Assembly (NCBI RefSeq): GCF_050107715.1
Contig: NZ_JBNILN010000001.1
Location: 248,001 to 312,000, forward strand
From: Metabacillus_B sp050107715
GTDB lineage: Bacteria; Bacillota; Bacilli; Bacillales; Bacillaceae
DNA: 64,000 nt
Direction of reading: 5' to 3'
In this document: positions 46,594-54,931 of the stretch, one piece after another
Layout: each line of letters begins with the position of its first letter
How positions within the stretch are numbered: position 1 is the stretch's first letter
Notes under the pieces: generated by a model
The model's input: the letters and a program-made list of their open reading frames with translations, nothing else
What the model was told of the DNA's origin: nothing
Database searches by the model: none
Translations under genes and position numbers: made by a program

Positions 46594-48459
46594 TTAATTA
46601 GTTGTTACTTCACTTTTTTCTTCACGTTTTTGGTACAAGGCATGTCTTTGACTGTAAAATCCTAACAAATACTTTCCTGATAAAGACCGGTCTGAAAAAT
46701 CTTCCTGTGCAAATTGAGATGCGATCTCGTCTATAATTCTTGATAAATAAACAGCTCCTGTTCCCATTTTGGCCTGATAGGGTTGTAAGCTTGATTGAAT
46801 TGTTTTCCAGGTTCTTGCTGGATGCTGAGAATACGCATTCATATAACGAATGGCATTCGTCGCTCTAGTCTCTTCTCTTCCTAACGCTTGTCTTTCTAGT
46901 ACATCCGCAACAGCTAGTAATCGACCAAACAAATAGTCCCGTTCATTATTTGTTATGTCTAAAGCCACTTCATATTCCTCCTTTTTATTCAATAGAGAAC
47001 ACGCCACACTAAGCGTTTTTTCCCATTCCCACTTTTCCATGGACACTGGATTTGATGCACGCTGAACAGCTCTACGCGTAATATCAACTGGTACAGGCTT
47101 TTGGTCTACGATGCAGGGTAATAAGCGCTCGATTAATTCCTTCACCACTTTATCGTTTGTTTTTGACCCATAAACAGCGAACGCAATTTCTTTCGGGGAA
47201 GGAACACCCAAGAATTGAACCACTTTTTCGTCGTTCCGCTTAAAGCGATGAAGCCATACCCCATTCGAAAACCAATTCTTTAGTCGTTCTAAGTATAGAG
47301 AAGAATCCATATTTCGATAGTATAAAACAGCTAACCTGCCAGGTGTTGCCGCATCCAGTGTCATGATATTTACAGATGAATTTATAGTTAAGTTGCTCTT
47401 ATAACCCGAGATAGCTTTACCGACTTCTTTAGCAAACTCTTTGTTTGTAAAAGAATGTTGACTTATCGGGTCTGATTCTAAGTAAAACGGGTCAGCTAAC
47501 GGATCTGGTAATTCCTCTAGTTTCTTACTCCATATTAAAAAAACGCGCAGATCTACTTGTTTTCCTTGGTATTGAATAAGCCACTTGAGGGCATTATGGG
47601 CTTTTTGTGATACCTCATAGCTTATACTCACAGCTTGTTTACTCTCCCTAAATCGACCTCGATAAGTAAATCCGCTTTTATCATTGGAGGAGATTAATTT
47701 TGCTTTGTCACCAGCATTACGGATTTTATTCGTATGTCGTTCGGTGCTCGGCATTATTTCACCCGTAACATAACAAATATCCGACTCACCCAAAACACCT
47801 TGATAATAGAGAATATAGGAATCTATGAAATCCATATCCTCCCATACCTTTTCTATAAAACCGCTAGCACGGACATTAAAACGGACGAATGCACTTTCTT
47901 GTTCTGATGGAAGAACACTGAAAATGTCTGGTTTAGTCGTGTGTAGATTTTCGTATTGCTTGTCCCATTTACCTATCAACCTATTTGAATTATCTAAAAA
48001 TAATATTTTTGCTTCTACCAAATCTTTAATTAAGGTCGCTTTCTTTAAATAGGTATAAATGGCGTTGACTTTATTATTTGAAAAGGGGGAGTGAACCCAT
48101 TCTGATAAATTATCTATGTATCTATTAAAATGTTCGGCTTTACCACCATCTACAAATTTGTCATAATCCCCTGCAACGTAAATGAGTTTATCATGAAGAG
48201 GGTAAGGAGCAACTACTGATCCTGCCCTGCTGGCAGCATCTTCTCTAGAAGGAATTAACGTGTTCAATTCGTCCTTGGATAACACCCGGCCAGAATGGAA
48301 GTCGCCTTCTTCTGTAATCTCTACTTCAATGTGGGCATTCTGTGTCGTATGAGAAATAGGAAGAAGAGTAAATGTTTGTCCGTTATATTTTTCAAAGGCT
48401 TTTCCTACTTGATGTTGATTTACTTCATATGTTTCATAAAGATCTAATAGCCAACTCAT
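46594..48459 (-). CDS. cas8c: Type I-C Cascade large subunit Cas8c (Csd1)
   Basis: A 621-aa PAM-recognition subunit. It has the Csd1 pattern, including CYVTGEIMPSTERHTNKIRN near residue 235 and SPKEIAFAVYG further on, ending in a helical domain that in I-C systems can also be made separately as Cas11c from an internal start. RBS GGAGGTG precedes the ATG. It contains no frame disruption. Confidence 0.96.
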   Translation of the reverse strand: MSWLLDLYETYEVNQHQVGKAFEKYNGQTFTLLPISHTTQNAHIEVEITEEGDFHSGRVLSKDELNTLIPSREDAASRAGSVVAPYPLHDKLIYVAGDYDKFVDGGKAEHFNRYIDNLSEWVHSPFSNNKVNAIYTYLKKATLIKDLVEAKILFLDNSNRLIGKWDKQYENLHTTKPDIFSVLPSEQESAFVRFNVRASGFIEKVWEDMDFIDSYILYYQGVLGESDICYVTGEIMPSTERHTNKIRNAGDKAKLISSNDKSGFTYRGRFRESKQAVSISYEVSQKAHNALKWLIQYQGKQVDLRVFLIWSKKLEELPDPLADPFYLESDPISQHSFTNKEFAKEVGKAISGYKSNLTINSSVNIMTLDAATPGRLAVLYYRNMDSSLYLERLKNWFSNGVWLHRFKRNDEKVVQFLGVPSPKEIAFAVYGSKTNDKVVKELIERLLPCIVDQKPVPVDITRRAVQRASNPVSMEKWEWEKTLSVACSLLNKKEEYEVALDITNNERDYLFGRLLAVADVLERQALGREETRATNAIRYMNAYSQHPARTWKTIQSSLQPYQAKMGTGAVYLSRIIDEIASQFAQEDFSDRSLSGKYLLGFYSQRHALYQKREEKSEVTTN

Positions 48460-48470
48460 AGCATCACCTC

Positions 48471-49172
48471 CTACATAAATCTCACTTCCGACTGTTCTAC
48501 AGATTCCATGTTGGACTCATCAAAAGTCTTTGCTTCCATTTGGCCAAGTGGACGGACCATGGTGCATTGATCTGGTCGCGGGAAGTCAATGACTCCCTTT
48601 CTCATCACTGGATTCCAAAGCCTTATACTGATTTCATTTTTCCCTATCTCATCTGGATAATTAATTCCGTGAACCATTGTACCGAAGTGCAAGTTCATTT
48701 CATCATAAAAGCCGGTTTCTTCGTCAAATACACAAGGTTCTACGTACCCTTGACATTCTCGGGTCCCAAGAAAGATATCTCTTCTCCCTCCTACTTTTAA
48801 GGAACGCTTTAGAATAGAGTAATGCTTGTTTTCGTTTCGGTCGAAAGCTAAATCAGGACGGTGCGGGTTAAAGATGAAGTGAGCTCGCACTCTATACCGC
48901 ACATCTTTCAAATATGTATAGTTCGCAAGAGTGTTTCCTCCTCCATACTCAATGGGTCTAATACCCTTTGACTCCATTTGGATTGGACTCATTATTCTTA
49001 AAGAATCAATTATATACATGATCGTGGGCTTCCAGTAGATGCTCTCTACTATTCCTTTAAGCGCTTGGTATGTGGGTATTTGGTAAGAAAGCTTTTCCCC
49101 ACCAAGTTTCGTCAAGGGATCGGTAAACAGAGCGTACTTTGCATATACTTCAAATTCAATAGAATTCCTCAA
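48471..49172 (-). CDS. cas5c: Cas5c (Cas5d) Cascade subunit and pre-crRNA endonuclease
   Basis: A 233-aa protein that in type I-C replaces Cas6 and cuts the repeat at the stem base, leaving an 11-nt 5' handle. Candidate active residues are Tyr in ESIYWKP (about residue 46) and Lys-His in NENKHYSIL (about 116), as in the B. halodurans enzyme. Translation starts at TTG behind GGAGGG. It is the first gene of the cas5-cas8c-cas7-cas4-cas1-cas2 operon; its promoter region is the predicted target of the crRNA-like RNA at 49321. Confidence 0.96.
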   Translation of the reverse strand: MRNSIEFEVYAKYALFTDPLTKLGGEKLSYQIPTYQALKGIVESIYWKPTIMYIIDSLRIMSPIQMESKGIRPIEYGGGNTLANYTYLKDVRYRVRAHFIFNPHRPDLAFDRNENKHYSILKRSLKVGGRRDIFLGTRECQGYVEPCVFDEETGFYDEMNLHFGTMVHGINYPDEIGKNEISIRLWNPVMRKGVIDFPRPDQCTMVRPLGQMEAKTFDESNMESVEQSEVRFM

Positions 49173-49257
49173 ATACCAAACCCTCCTTTTTTTTTATTTA
49201 TTTTCTAATTATAAATTACCATATTATCCATAATTATGTAAAGTATTCCCAGTAAAT

Positions 49258-49293
49258 TAATTTATTGTATACTATATGAACTTTATTTCTCAA
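49258..49293 (-). promoter_or_regulatory. cas5 operon promoter overlapping a predicted Cascade target
   Basis: On the minus strand, -35 TTGAGA (49293-49288) is followed by -10 TACAAT (49269-49264, 18-base spacer) or the overlapping TATACA (16-base spacer). A TTC, the type I-C PAM, lies at 49280-49278, and the next 17 bases (49277-49261, ATATAGTATACAATAAA) match the spacer-like part of the RNA at 49321 at 15 positions. The -10 is therefore inside the predicted protospacer. Transcription would start about 85 bases before cas5. Confidence 0.7.
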
Positions 49294-49320
49294 TTGTGTT
49301 TATTGTGGTACAATTTTTTT

Positions 49321-49401
49321 GTCGCTTCTATGAGCGTGGATTGAAAAATATAATATACGATAAAAAGAACCTACCTTTTAATCGAAAGATAGGTTCTTTT
49401 C
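49321..49401 (+). ncRNA. crRNA-like regulatory RNA (CreR-like) predicted to repress the cas operon
   Basis: Antisense to the cas operon. An extended -10 (TGG TACAAT, 49306-49314) would start transcription at G49321, the first base of a shortened CRISPR repeat (49321-49347). This pseudo-repeat keeps GTCGC at the 5' end and GCGTGGATTGAAA at the 3' end, keeps a short stem (CGCT/AGCG), and lacks five bases of the normal stem; its last base is A not T. The 11-nt handle that Cas5c would produce is preserved but for that base. The spacer-like part starts at 49348: ATATAATATACGATAAA, then a terminator hairpin (49363-49400), giving an RNA of about 80 nt. It matches the cas5 promoter next to a TTC PAM (see findings). 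Existence as RNA is predicted, not shown. Confidence 0.75.
49362..49401. terminator. Bidirectional terminator shared by cas3 and the crRNA-like RNA
   Basis: AAAAGAACCTA ... TAGGTTCTTTT, 11-bp stem; the T run is longer on the minus strand, after cas3. Confidence 0.85.
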
Positions 49402-49405
49402 GTGT

Positions 49406-49897
49406 TTAGTACCCATAAAAGCTACTGCTACTATTTGCCGTTATATCAACTCCATACTCTTCATGGTAAGCCGTTTCATAGAGAGCATAAACTTGGCCAT
49501 CCAGCAGTGGTTTTATGGCATGTTCCTTACTCAGTTGATTGAATTCATGCGAAAAGATGTTAACTGCAAACTGTTGTGCTCGTTTTAAAGTGACAGAAAG
49601 GTTGTGAATTGACTTTTCTCCGTTTAAATCGGCAATAATGTTATTTCCCTCACCGTATGGTACGATTACCGTTATTGTTGTTTGGGGAATGACCTCGAAA
49701 TGAGCGCTAGCTGTTTTATAACTGTTCACAAAGAATAAGGGTATTTGCACGTTATCCCTGCTCATACGTGCACGAAAGTATGCTGCTGAACTCCTTGTCT
49801 CCACTAAAATGTCCCACATTTTTTGATCCAAAGACTTTATAGAATAGTCAAATTTATCTTTCAGCTCATGATAAAATTCCTGAAAATATCGATTCAT
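49406..49897 (-). CDS. Detached C-terminal part of Cas3 (frameshifted)
   Basis: A 163-aa frame with no ribosome binding site of note. Its sequence, MNRYFQEFYHELKDKFDYSI near the start and TTITVIVPYGEGNNIIADL later, matches the accessory C-terminal domain of type I-C Cas3, which is missing from the neighbouring cas3 frame. Reading through the upstream A8 run with one extra A joins cas3 to this frame as FQKKNVELLSRKIMNRYFQEF, which fits the usual junction of helicase and C-terminal domains. It is thus the end of a broken cas3, not an independent gene. Confidence 0.8.
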   Translation of the reverse strand: MNRYFQEFYHELKDKFDYSIKSLDQKMWDILVETRSSAAYFRARMSRDNVQIPLFFVNSYKTASAHFEVIPQTTITVIVPYGEGNNIIADLNGEKSIHNLSVTLKRAQQFAVNIFSHEFNQLSKEHAIKPLLDGQVYALYETAYHEEYGVDITANSSSSFYGY

Positions 49898-49916
49898 AAT
49901 TTTTCTTGATAAAAGT

Positions 49917-51821
49917 TCAACATTTTTTTTGGAAACAATCTTGGTCTAGAAGCATTTTTTTTGTGATAATTTTTCCGACCTGTATTTCTTTCAACTTGGA
50001 GAGCTGCTCTTCTTGATGATCTATGACAAATACGGTTCCACTTTCCTTTTCTCCATGCCTATTACATCGCCCGGCCGCTTGTGCTATGGAATCCAGACCT
50101 GCCAATGATCGAATAACGCTTTCAAAACTAATGTTTACACCCGCTTCAATTAACTGAGTACTAATGAGGATAACCGGCTGTAATTCTTGAAGATATTGTC
50201 TAGTTTCTTCTATTATTTCTTTCCGGTGAGCAGGACACATTGATGTACTTAGATGCTTTATCGAGGCTGCAGGCATTTTTTCTTTAAGTGTTTCGTAAAG
50301 ATCTTTTACTGCTTTTTTTGTGTTCAGAATGATTAACTGACTTTTGTAGTGAAGCGAATGATCTTCGACTAACTGTGCTAATGCATCTGTTGTAAAGATT
50401 TGTTTCGATGCCAAATCAACGATTTCCACTCTTTTAAACTCGTCTATTATTCTATCAATGTTTTTAATAATCTCGGCGTCTTTTGTTTGTCTCAACTTGT
50501 TTCTCACAAGATCTAGAGCCGGCTGAGTAGCTGTACATAACAAAATCGAACTTCTCCCATAACTGTATAGAAAATTAAGTGCCTCATTAAACATGGATAT
50601 ACAATTTGTCGGGACCTTTTGTACCTCGTCAAAAATCACCACTGCATTGGTTAAATTATGGAGCCTTCTTGTATTGCGATTCCCTTTCGCATAAAAAACA
50701 TTAAGAAACTGTACCAGTGTCGTAAAAATAATGGGAGAATCCCAATTATCTTTTGCAAGCATAAGTTTTTGCGGAGTTGTATGGGCTCCTTCCGTGGACT
50801 CATCGTCATCTTCTTGATCGTATATTACATTAGAATGATGTTCGAGTATCCCCTCTTCATCCTGTAAAATGCACCTTACTTCCTCAGCGTTTTGTTCAAT
50901 GATGGTTGTGTATGGAACAATATAAATGATTCGTTGTTTGCCGTGGGTGATGCTATGCTTAAGGCTGTACCTTAGACTGGAGAGCGTTTTGCCTCCACCG
51001 GTTGGAATGGATAGCGTGTAGATACCTGAGGGCTTTTTAGCATGCTGTTCACATTCAATAGACATTCTTGCACGTAAAGCATTTATTGGTGTATCTGCTG
51101 AAAAGGTGGCCACATATTGGAGTAACTTCGTGTAATATTGCTGAAGCTTTTCGCTCCCATTTGCATTCTCGATCTTACTTTTCTCTTCAAATATCCTCGT
51201 ATCTGTTCGATCAGCATCAATTAGAGTACTAAAGAGAAACTTGGTCAAAAAAAAGACCTTTTTCTCCAACCTATCCTCCTTATTGGACGCTATGTAAGCA
51301 TCAAACTCTTGTATGGCTTTCCTAACATAATCTGCAAAAGCTTCTCTTGAAATAACTTTTGAGAAAAACAAACTACTAATGGTATCCATCTTAGCGAGTT
51401 CAGGCGCCTCTTTATCTCTTACTCTTGTTAGAAATGGTGAAGATAAGTCAGGTGACATGTAGTCTTGCAAGTCAGAGTGATGTGAAATTATCGTATTTCC
51501 AACAATCTGGGCAACCATTTTTTCAGAAGAAGAATTGGTTGGTGCATGATACAGCTGATAAAGCAATCTACCCCCCGCAGTAGAATGATCTACACTCCCT
51601 CTCTTTGGCGGCGCATCAGGATTTTTGACTGCTTCAATAATGTAACACCTGAATTCTTCAGAAAATTTACCCAGATCATGCAGCATACCCGCCAGACCAG
51701 CTAAATGACGAACATTCAACTTATCTCCTAACACTTCCGCAAGACTCTTTACAGCTATCAGATGCTGTTCCACTGTTTGAATTTCCCCATCAATTTCGCG
51801 AATATGAGCAATAAACGGCAT
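49917..51821 (-). CDS. cas3: Cas3 nuclease-helicase, frameshifted before its C-terminal domain
   Basis: A 634-aa frame. The N-terminal HD nuclease has MLHDLGK (about residue 47), DHSTAGG and ISHHSD; the SF2 helicase has Walker A SIPTGGGKT, DEVQ (motif II, VVIFDEVQKVP), TATQP (motif III) and motif VI QAAGRCNRHGE. The frame stops shortly after motif VI at FQKKC, right in a run of eight A (minus strand; T 49923-49930). The missing C-terminal domain continues in another frame to 49406. If real, interference is lost or needs slippage. It has its own ribosome site GAGAGGAAG and lies upstream of and separate from the cas5 promoter. Confidence 0.93.
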   Translation of the reverse strand: MPFIAHIREIDGEIQTVEQHLIAVKSLAEVLGDKLNVRHLAGLAGMLHDLGKFSEEFRCYIIEAVKNPDAPPKRGSVDHSTAGGRLLYQLYHAPTNSSSEKMVAQIVGNTIISHHSDLQDYMSPDLSSPFLTRVRDKEAPELAKMDTISSLFFSKVISREAFADYVRKAIQEFDAYIASNKEDRLEKKVFFLTKFLFSTLIDADRTDTRIFEEKSKIENANGSEKLQQYYTKLLQYVATFSADTPINALRARMSIECEQHAKKPSGIYTLSIPTGGGKTLSSLRYSLKHSITHGKQRIIYIVPYTTIIEQNAEEVRCILQDEEGILEHHSNVIYDQEDDDESTEGAHTTPQKLMLAKDNWDSPIIFTTLVQFLNVFYAKGNRNTRRLHNLTNAVVIFDEVQKVPTNCISMFNEALNFLYSYGRSSILLCTATQPALDLVRNKLRQTKDAEIIKNIDRIIDEFKRVEIVDLASKQIFTTDALAQLVEDHSLHYKSQLIILNTKKAVKDLYETLKEKMPAASIKHLSTSMCPAHRKEIIEETRQYLQELQPVILISTQLIEAGVNISFESVIRSLAGLDSIAQAAGRCNRHGEKESGTVFVIDHQEEQLSKLKEIQVGKIITKKMLLDQDCFQKKC

Positions 51822-52060
51822 AAAACACTTCCTCTCGATTGTTTTTATTAAATAGTGACTTAGATTTTCGACAATAATATGGAAATTCCTCTTTTAATTG
51901 ATAACCCTTTATAGTAAAAAGATTCTCATGGAGTTTCTTCATTTTTCTACCGCACAGCTCCCTGTACTCTTATCCTTTGTAATTATATTTATAATCCAGG
52001 TTGCCTTCCTATCTTCAATAATTGATGTAATTTTAAGACTAATCAAGACAAAATAAAAAA

Positions 52061-52104
52061 AGCCGCTCTGAAGAATCAGCATGCTGATCCTCCAAAGCGC
52101 CTCT
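52061..52104 (-). terminator. Terminator of aldo/keto reductase gene
   Basis: Long imperfect hairpin GCGCTTTGgaggATCAGC / GCTGATtcttCAGAGCGG followed by TTTTTTT on the minus strand. Confidence 0.75.
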
Positions 52105-52105
52105 T

Positions 52106-52945
52106 TTACATTTTAAAATCAAATTCATCAGGATCTGGACCGCTGCGGGTGTTTTCGTTTAAAGCGTCCAGCTGGTCCATTTGTTCTCCGGTTAAGGTGA
52201 AATCATAAAGACTGATGTTTTCACGCATTCTTGTTTCATTCATCGATTTTGGAATCGTGATGACCCCATGCTGCAGGTCCCAGCGAAGAACGACCTGGGC
52301 AGCCGATTTGTTATGAGCCTTGGCAATCCCTTGAATCGTTTCATTTTTCAGCAGGTCCCCATTCATGAGCGGGGACCATGCCTCGACTTGGATGTTTTGC
52401 TCCAGGCAATATTCCCTCACTTCTTTTTGGGTCAGCTTAGGATGAAATTCAATCTGGTTAATGACCGGGTTCACTTCGGCATCCTTAAGCAGACTTTGTA
52501 AGTGGTGAACCTGGAAGTTGCTTACTCCGATGGCTTTTACGCGGCTTTCTTTATAAAGAGCTTCAAGAGCTTTCCAGGACTCCTGATATTTATCCTTCCC
52601 AGGCCAATGGATTAAGTAAAGGTCAAGATAATCCAAGCCCATTTTCACCAGGCTCTCTTCGTACGCAGCGACCGTTTCATCAAAAGATAACCCATCATTC
52701 CATACTTTGGACGTCACAAATAATTCTTCTCTCGAAACCAGTCCCTCTTCAATCGCCTGTCTGATTCCATCCCCTACACTTTTTTCATTTCCGTAAATGG
52801 ACGCGGTATCGATGCTGCGGTAGCCAATCTGAATGGCAGCTTTGACAGCCTTCGCAAGCTCGGGGCCTTCCTCAACGCGAAACACCCCATACCCTAGCTC
52901 CGGCATCTGTATTCCATTATTTAAAGTCAATGACTGTATATTCAT
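52106..52945 (-). CDS. Aldo/keto reductase (YvgN/YtbE type)
   Basis: A 279-aa (beta/alpha)8 NADPH-dependent reductase of the AKR5-like group. Visible motifs are GYRSIDTASIYGNEKSVG with the catalytic Asp and Tyr, the catalytic Lys in VTSKVWN, DLYLIHWPG with His, and AIGVSNFQ. B. subtilis homologues reduce glyoxal and methylglyoxal. Transcribed as a single gene away from the CRISPR locus. Confidence 0.9.
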   Translation of the reverse strand: MNIQSLTLNNGIQMPELGYGVFRVEEGPELAKAVKAAIQIGYRSIDTASIYGNEKSVGDGIRQAIEEGLVSREELFVTSKVWNDGLSFDETVAAYEESLVKMGLDYLDLYLIHWPGKDKYQESWKALEALYKESRVKAIGVSNFQVHHLQSLLKDAEVNPVINQIEFHPKLTQKEVREYCLEQNIQVEAWSPLMNGDLLKNETIQGIAKAHNKSAAQVVLRWDLQHGVITIPKSMNETRMRENISLYDFTLTGEQMDQLDALNENTRSGPDPDEFDFKM

Positions 52946-53189
52946 GCTTACATCTCCTTAATGAGTTGTACTCGTCATATGCTGACAAGATATTAATAGT
53001 ATTCCCTAAAAATCAGGATATGAATAGAAGGCACTTTTTTGTGGGATAGGCACTTGGAAGTAATCATCGGAAATCTTCATCTTCTGCAGCATGCATCGCA
53101 TGAGCTATAATGATAGTTGCGGGTTAGGAAAGCAGCTCTATACGGCATTTGGAAGCTGCAGCCATTATGATAGAAAGCAGGTAGATCAA

Positions 53190-53552
53190 GTGGTACATAT
53201 TTTATGGGTCATTTACTTAGGAATTCTCGGTACAGCCGCAATCGGATTTTTATTAAAAGGCGGATATAAGACAAATTTGTTTCGCCTGGATTTTGTTATC
53301 TCTGTCATCACCTGGATCGGGTTAATGGGATATGTGACAGATTCAAGCTTTTTCAGTCCGCTCTTATGGAAGTTTGTGTTTTTTGGCGGGCTGCTGTGGG
53401 ATATTATTTTCAGCTTTAAACTGAAGGAAATAAACGGAGAAGCCATCTACGAAGAAATTCCTAAATCCGCGCGTCCGCTTGTCATTGGGGGAAGTTTGGT
53501 TGTATTTCTTGGGCCGTTATACTATGGATTGTTCAGGTATGCCTTTTTGTGA
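53190..53552 (+). CDS. Small integral membrane protein of unknown function
   Basis: A 120-aa protein with about four membrane helices (VVHILWVIYLGILGTAAIG, FVISVITWIGLMGYV, LLWKFVFFGGLLWDIIF, LVIGGSLVVFLGPLYYGLF). A GTG at 53190 behind AGCAGGT is my preferred start; the frame is open back to 53091. No family recognised. Confidence 0.6.
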   Translation: MVHILWVIYLGILGTAAIGFLLKGGYKTNLFRLDFVISVITWIGLMGYVTDSSFFSPLLWKFVFFGGLLWDIIFSFKLKEINGEAIYEEIPKSARPLVIGGSLVVFLGPLYYGLFRYAFL

Positions 53553-53745
53553 CTGGAGGTTTGATTGAGATTCGATATAAGGATAACTGGCATTCCAGGA
53601 GCCAGCTCTGCTGTGATTTTTTGCTCAGGATATAGCTGGAAGAGGTTACTTTAAAATCATCAAATTTCTTCATCCTTTTTATTTTTTCATGTAGCCATTA
53701 TACTTAAATCGCTGAAGCATACAATACAGTTGGGGAGGGATTTCT

Positions 53746-54168
53746 ATGGAAAAACAAAATTACAGCAATCATACTAGGATGCATCCGCTTTATCATTATG
53801 TATTAACCATTTTGGTTCTGGCTGTTCTTGCTGCAGCGATTGTTTATGCTGCCGGAGGAGGAGACGTGGTTACGGCCTTGTTCATGTTTCTCGTCTCCAT
53901 ATGCTTGGTTCTGATCTTTATTTTAGTGCGAATCTATCCGCTCAAGGCCCAGGACCGCGCAATCCGGGCAGAGGAGAACCTCCGGCATTTCGTGATCACT
54001 GGAAAGCTGCTGAACCCGGCCCTTACAATGAAGCAGATCGTTGCTTTGAGATTTGCGCCGGATGAGGAATTACCTGGGCTCGCTGAGAAAGCGGCCGCTG
54101 AGAAGCTCAATCCGAAGGAAATTAAGCAAAGCGTTCAAGCATGGAGGGCGGACGAAGACCGCATCTGA
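53746..54168 (+). CDS. DUF6526-like membrane protein
   Basis: A 140-aa protein with MEKQNYSNHTRMHPLYHYVL at the N-terminus, two membrane helices (about residues 18-37 and 43-63), and a cytosolic charged C-terminal half (PLKAQDRAIRAEENLRHF). This layout matches DUF6526. Function unknown. GGGAGGG precedes the ATG. Followed by a terminator. Confidence 0.75.
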   Translation: MEKQNYSNHTRMHPLYHYVLTILVLAVLAAAIVYAAGGGDVVTALFMFLVSICLVLIFILVRIYPLKAQDRAIRAEENLRHFVITGKLLNPALTMKQIVALRFAPDEELPGLAEKAAAEKLNPKEIKQSVQAWRADEDRI

Positions 54169-54169
54169 A

Positions 54170-54199
54170 AAAAGGCATCCGTTCAGCGGATGCCTTTCT
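54170..54199 (+). terminator. Terminator after DUF6526-like gene
   Basis: AAAGGCATCCG / CGGATGCCTTT with following T-rich bases. Confidence 0.8.
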
Positions 54200-54207
54200 C
54201 TGTAAAT

Positions 54208-54245
54208 AAAAAAGGAAATGCCTTAGTGAAGGAATTTCCTTTTAA
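54208..54245 (-). terminator. Terminator of ssrA
   Basis: AAAAGGAAAT loop ATTTCCTTTT followed by TTTAT on the minus strand, about 45 bases after the tmRNA CCA end. Confidence 0.75.
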
Positions 54246-54288
54246 CAGGTATATTCTATAAAAAAGATAGGCCACCAAAGTATGTATT

Positions 54289-54653
54289 TGGTGGAGACGG
54301 TGGGAGTCGAACCCACGTCCAGAAATATCGGCACTTAAGCGTCTACGAGCGTAGCTGGCATATTGTTAGTTCACTGCTCCATATGCCTTCCAGCAGGCGT
54401 CCGGGCAGCTAGTCTGGTTGTTCTCTTCCTTCTCCCTCAGACGGCGAGATCCGGCGTAGCCCACTTAAAGTGAGTCCCTTACCCTACCACATGGGCGATG
54501 GAGGGAGGAACCGCTATAAACTGTTGTTACGCAGCTACAGCGAGGTTGTTGTTAGTTTTGCCAGTTATTATTGGCGTTGGCGTTATTAACGAGCTCGCCG
54601 ACTCGGCTCGCAACCCAAGCTCGAACTATCCCTGTCGAATCCGTAACGTCCCC
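54289..54653 (-). ncRNA. ssrA: tmRNA (ssrA)
   Basis: A 365-nt tmRNA that rescues stalled ribosomes and tags their products. The 5' end GGGGACGTTACGGATTCGAC and the 3' end GGTTCGACTCCCACCGTCTC followed by CACCA form the tRNA-like domain with encoded CCA. The tag frame starting at GGC reads GKTNNNLAVAA and then stops at TAA; it ends in the LA/AA pattern expected for ClpXP. It is next to smpB, rnr, est and secG as in B. subtilis. Confidence 0.97.
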
Positions 54654-54794
54654 ATTATAAGAGTAAAAGCGGTTAGGCTTTTATCCGAATAGGAATACGG
54701 GATTGCCTGATCGGGTCCTGGCTGAAGTCTGGCCGTCACAGGGCGGGTGATAAGATAAGCTGTTGCTTATTCAGTTATCATCGGTACGTGTTCT

Positions 54795-54822
54795 ATTATA
54801 CCAAATATCCTCGATATTGCAA
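54795..54822 (-). promoter_or_regulatory. ssrA promoter
   Basis: TTGCAA (54822-54817) and an extended -10 TGG TATAAT (54800-54795) with a 16-base spacer on the minus strand. This would leave a 5' leader of about 135 nt to be removed, presumably by RNase P. Confidence 0.65.
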
Positions 54823-54836
54823 TTGTAAAATAATGT

Positions 54837-54914
54837 TTATCTTCTGCTTCTGCGGAAGACAAGTACGGCAGATAGAATGAAAGCTGCTGCAATTCCGAAG
54901 TAAATCCAGGACAT
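54837..54914 (-). CDS. Possible 25-residue membrane peptide between smpB and ssrA
   Basis: ATG frame encoding a single hydrophobic helix, MSWIYFGIAAAFILSAVLVF, and a basic end RRSRR. The ribosome binding site is weak (GTGAG). The transmembrane pattern with positive C-terminus suggests a real small protein, but the frame overlaps the start of the ssrA promoter region, so confidence is limited. Confidence 0.35.
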   Translation of the reverse strand: MSWIYFGIAAAFILSAVLVFRRSRR

Positions 54915-54931
54915 TTGATCTCACACTCTCG

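Noticed and set aside
49173..49277. Possible small toxin gene (CreT-like) beside the crRNA-like RNA
   Set aside because: Only a seven-codon frame without a ribosome site was found between the RNA and cas5; the match is to the cas promoter, so a CreR-like role fits better than a CreTA toxin-antitoxin.
54654..54660. TATAAT directly before the mature tmRNA 5' end as the ssrA promoter
   Set aside because: It would place the start inside the mature RNA; the extended -10 at 54795 is better placed for a precursor.
54498..54692. Plus-strand frame opposite ssrA
   Set aside because: It lies on the complement of tmRNA and has no start signal.
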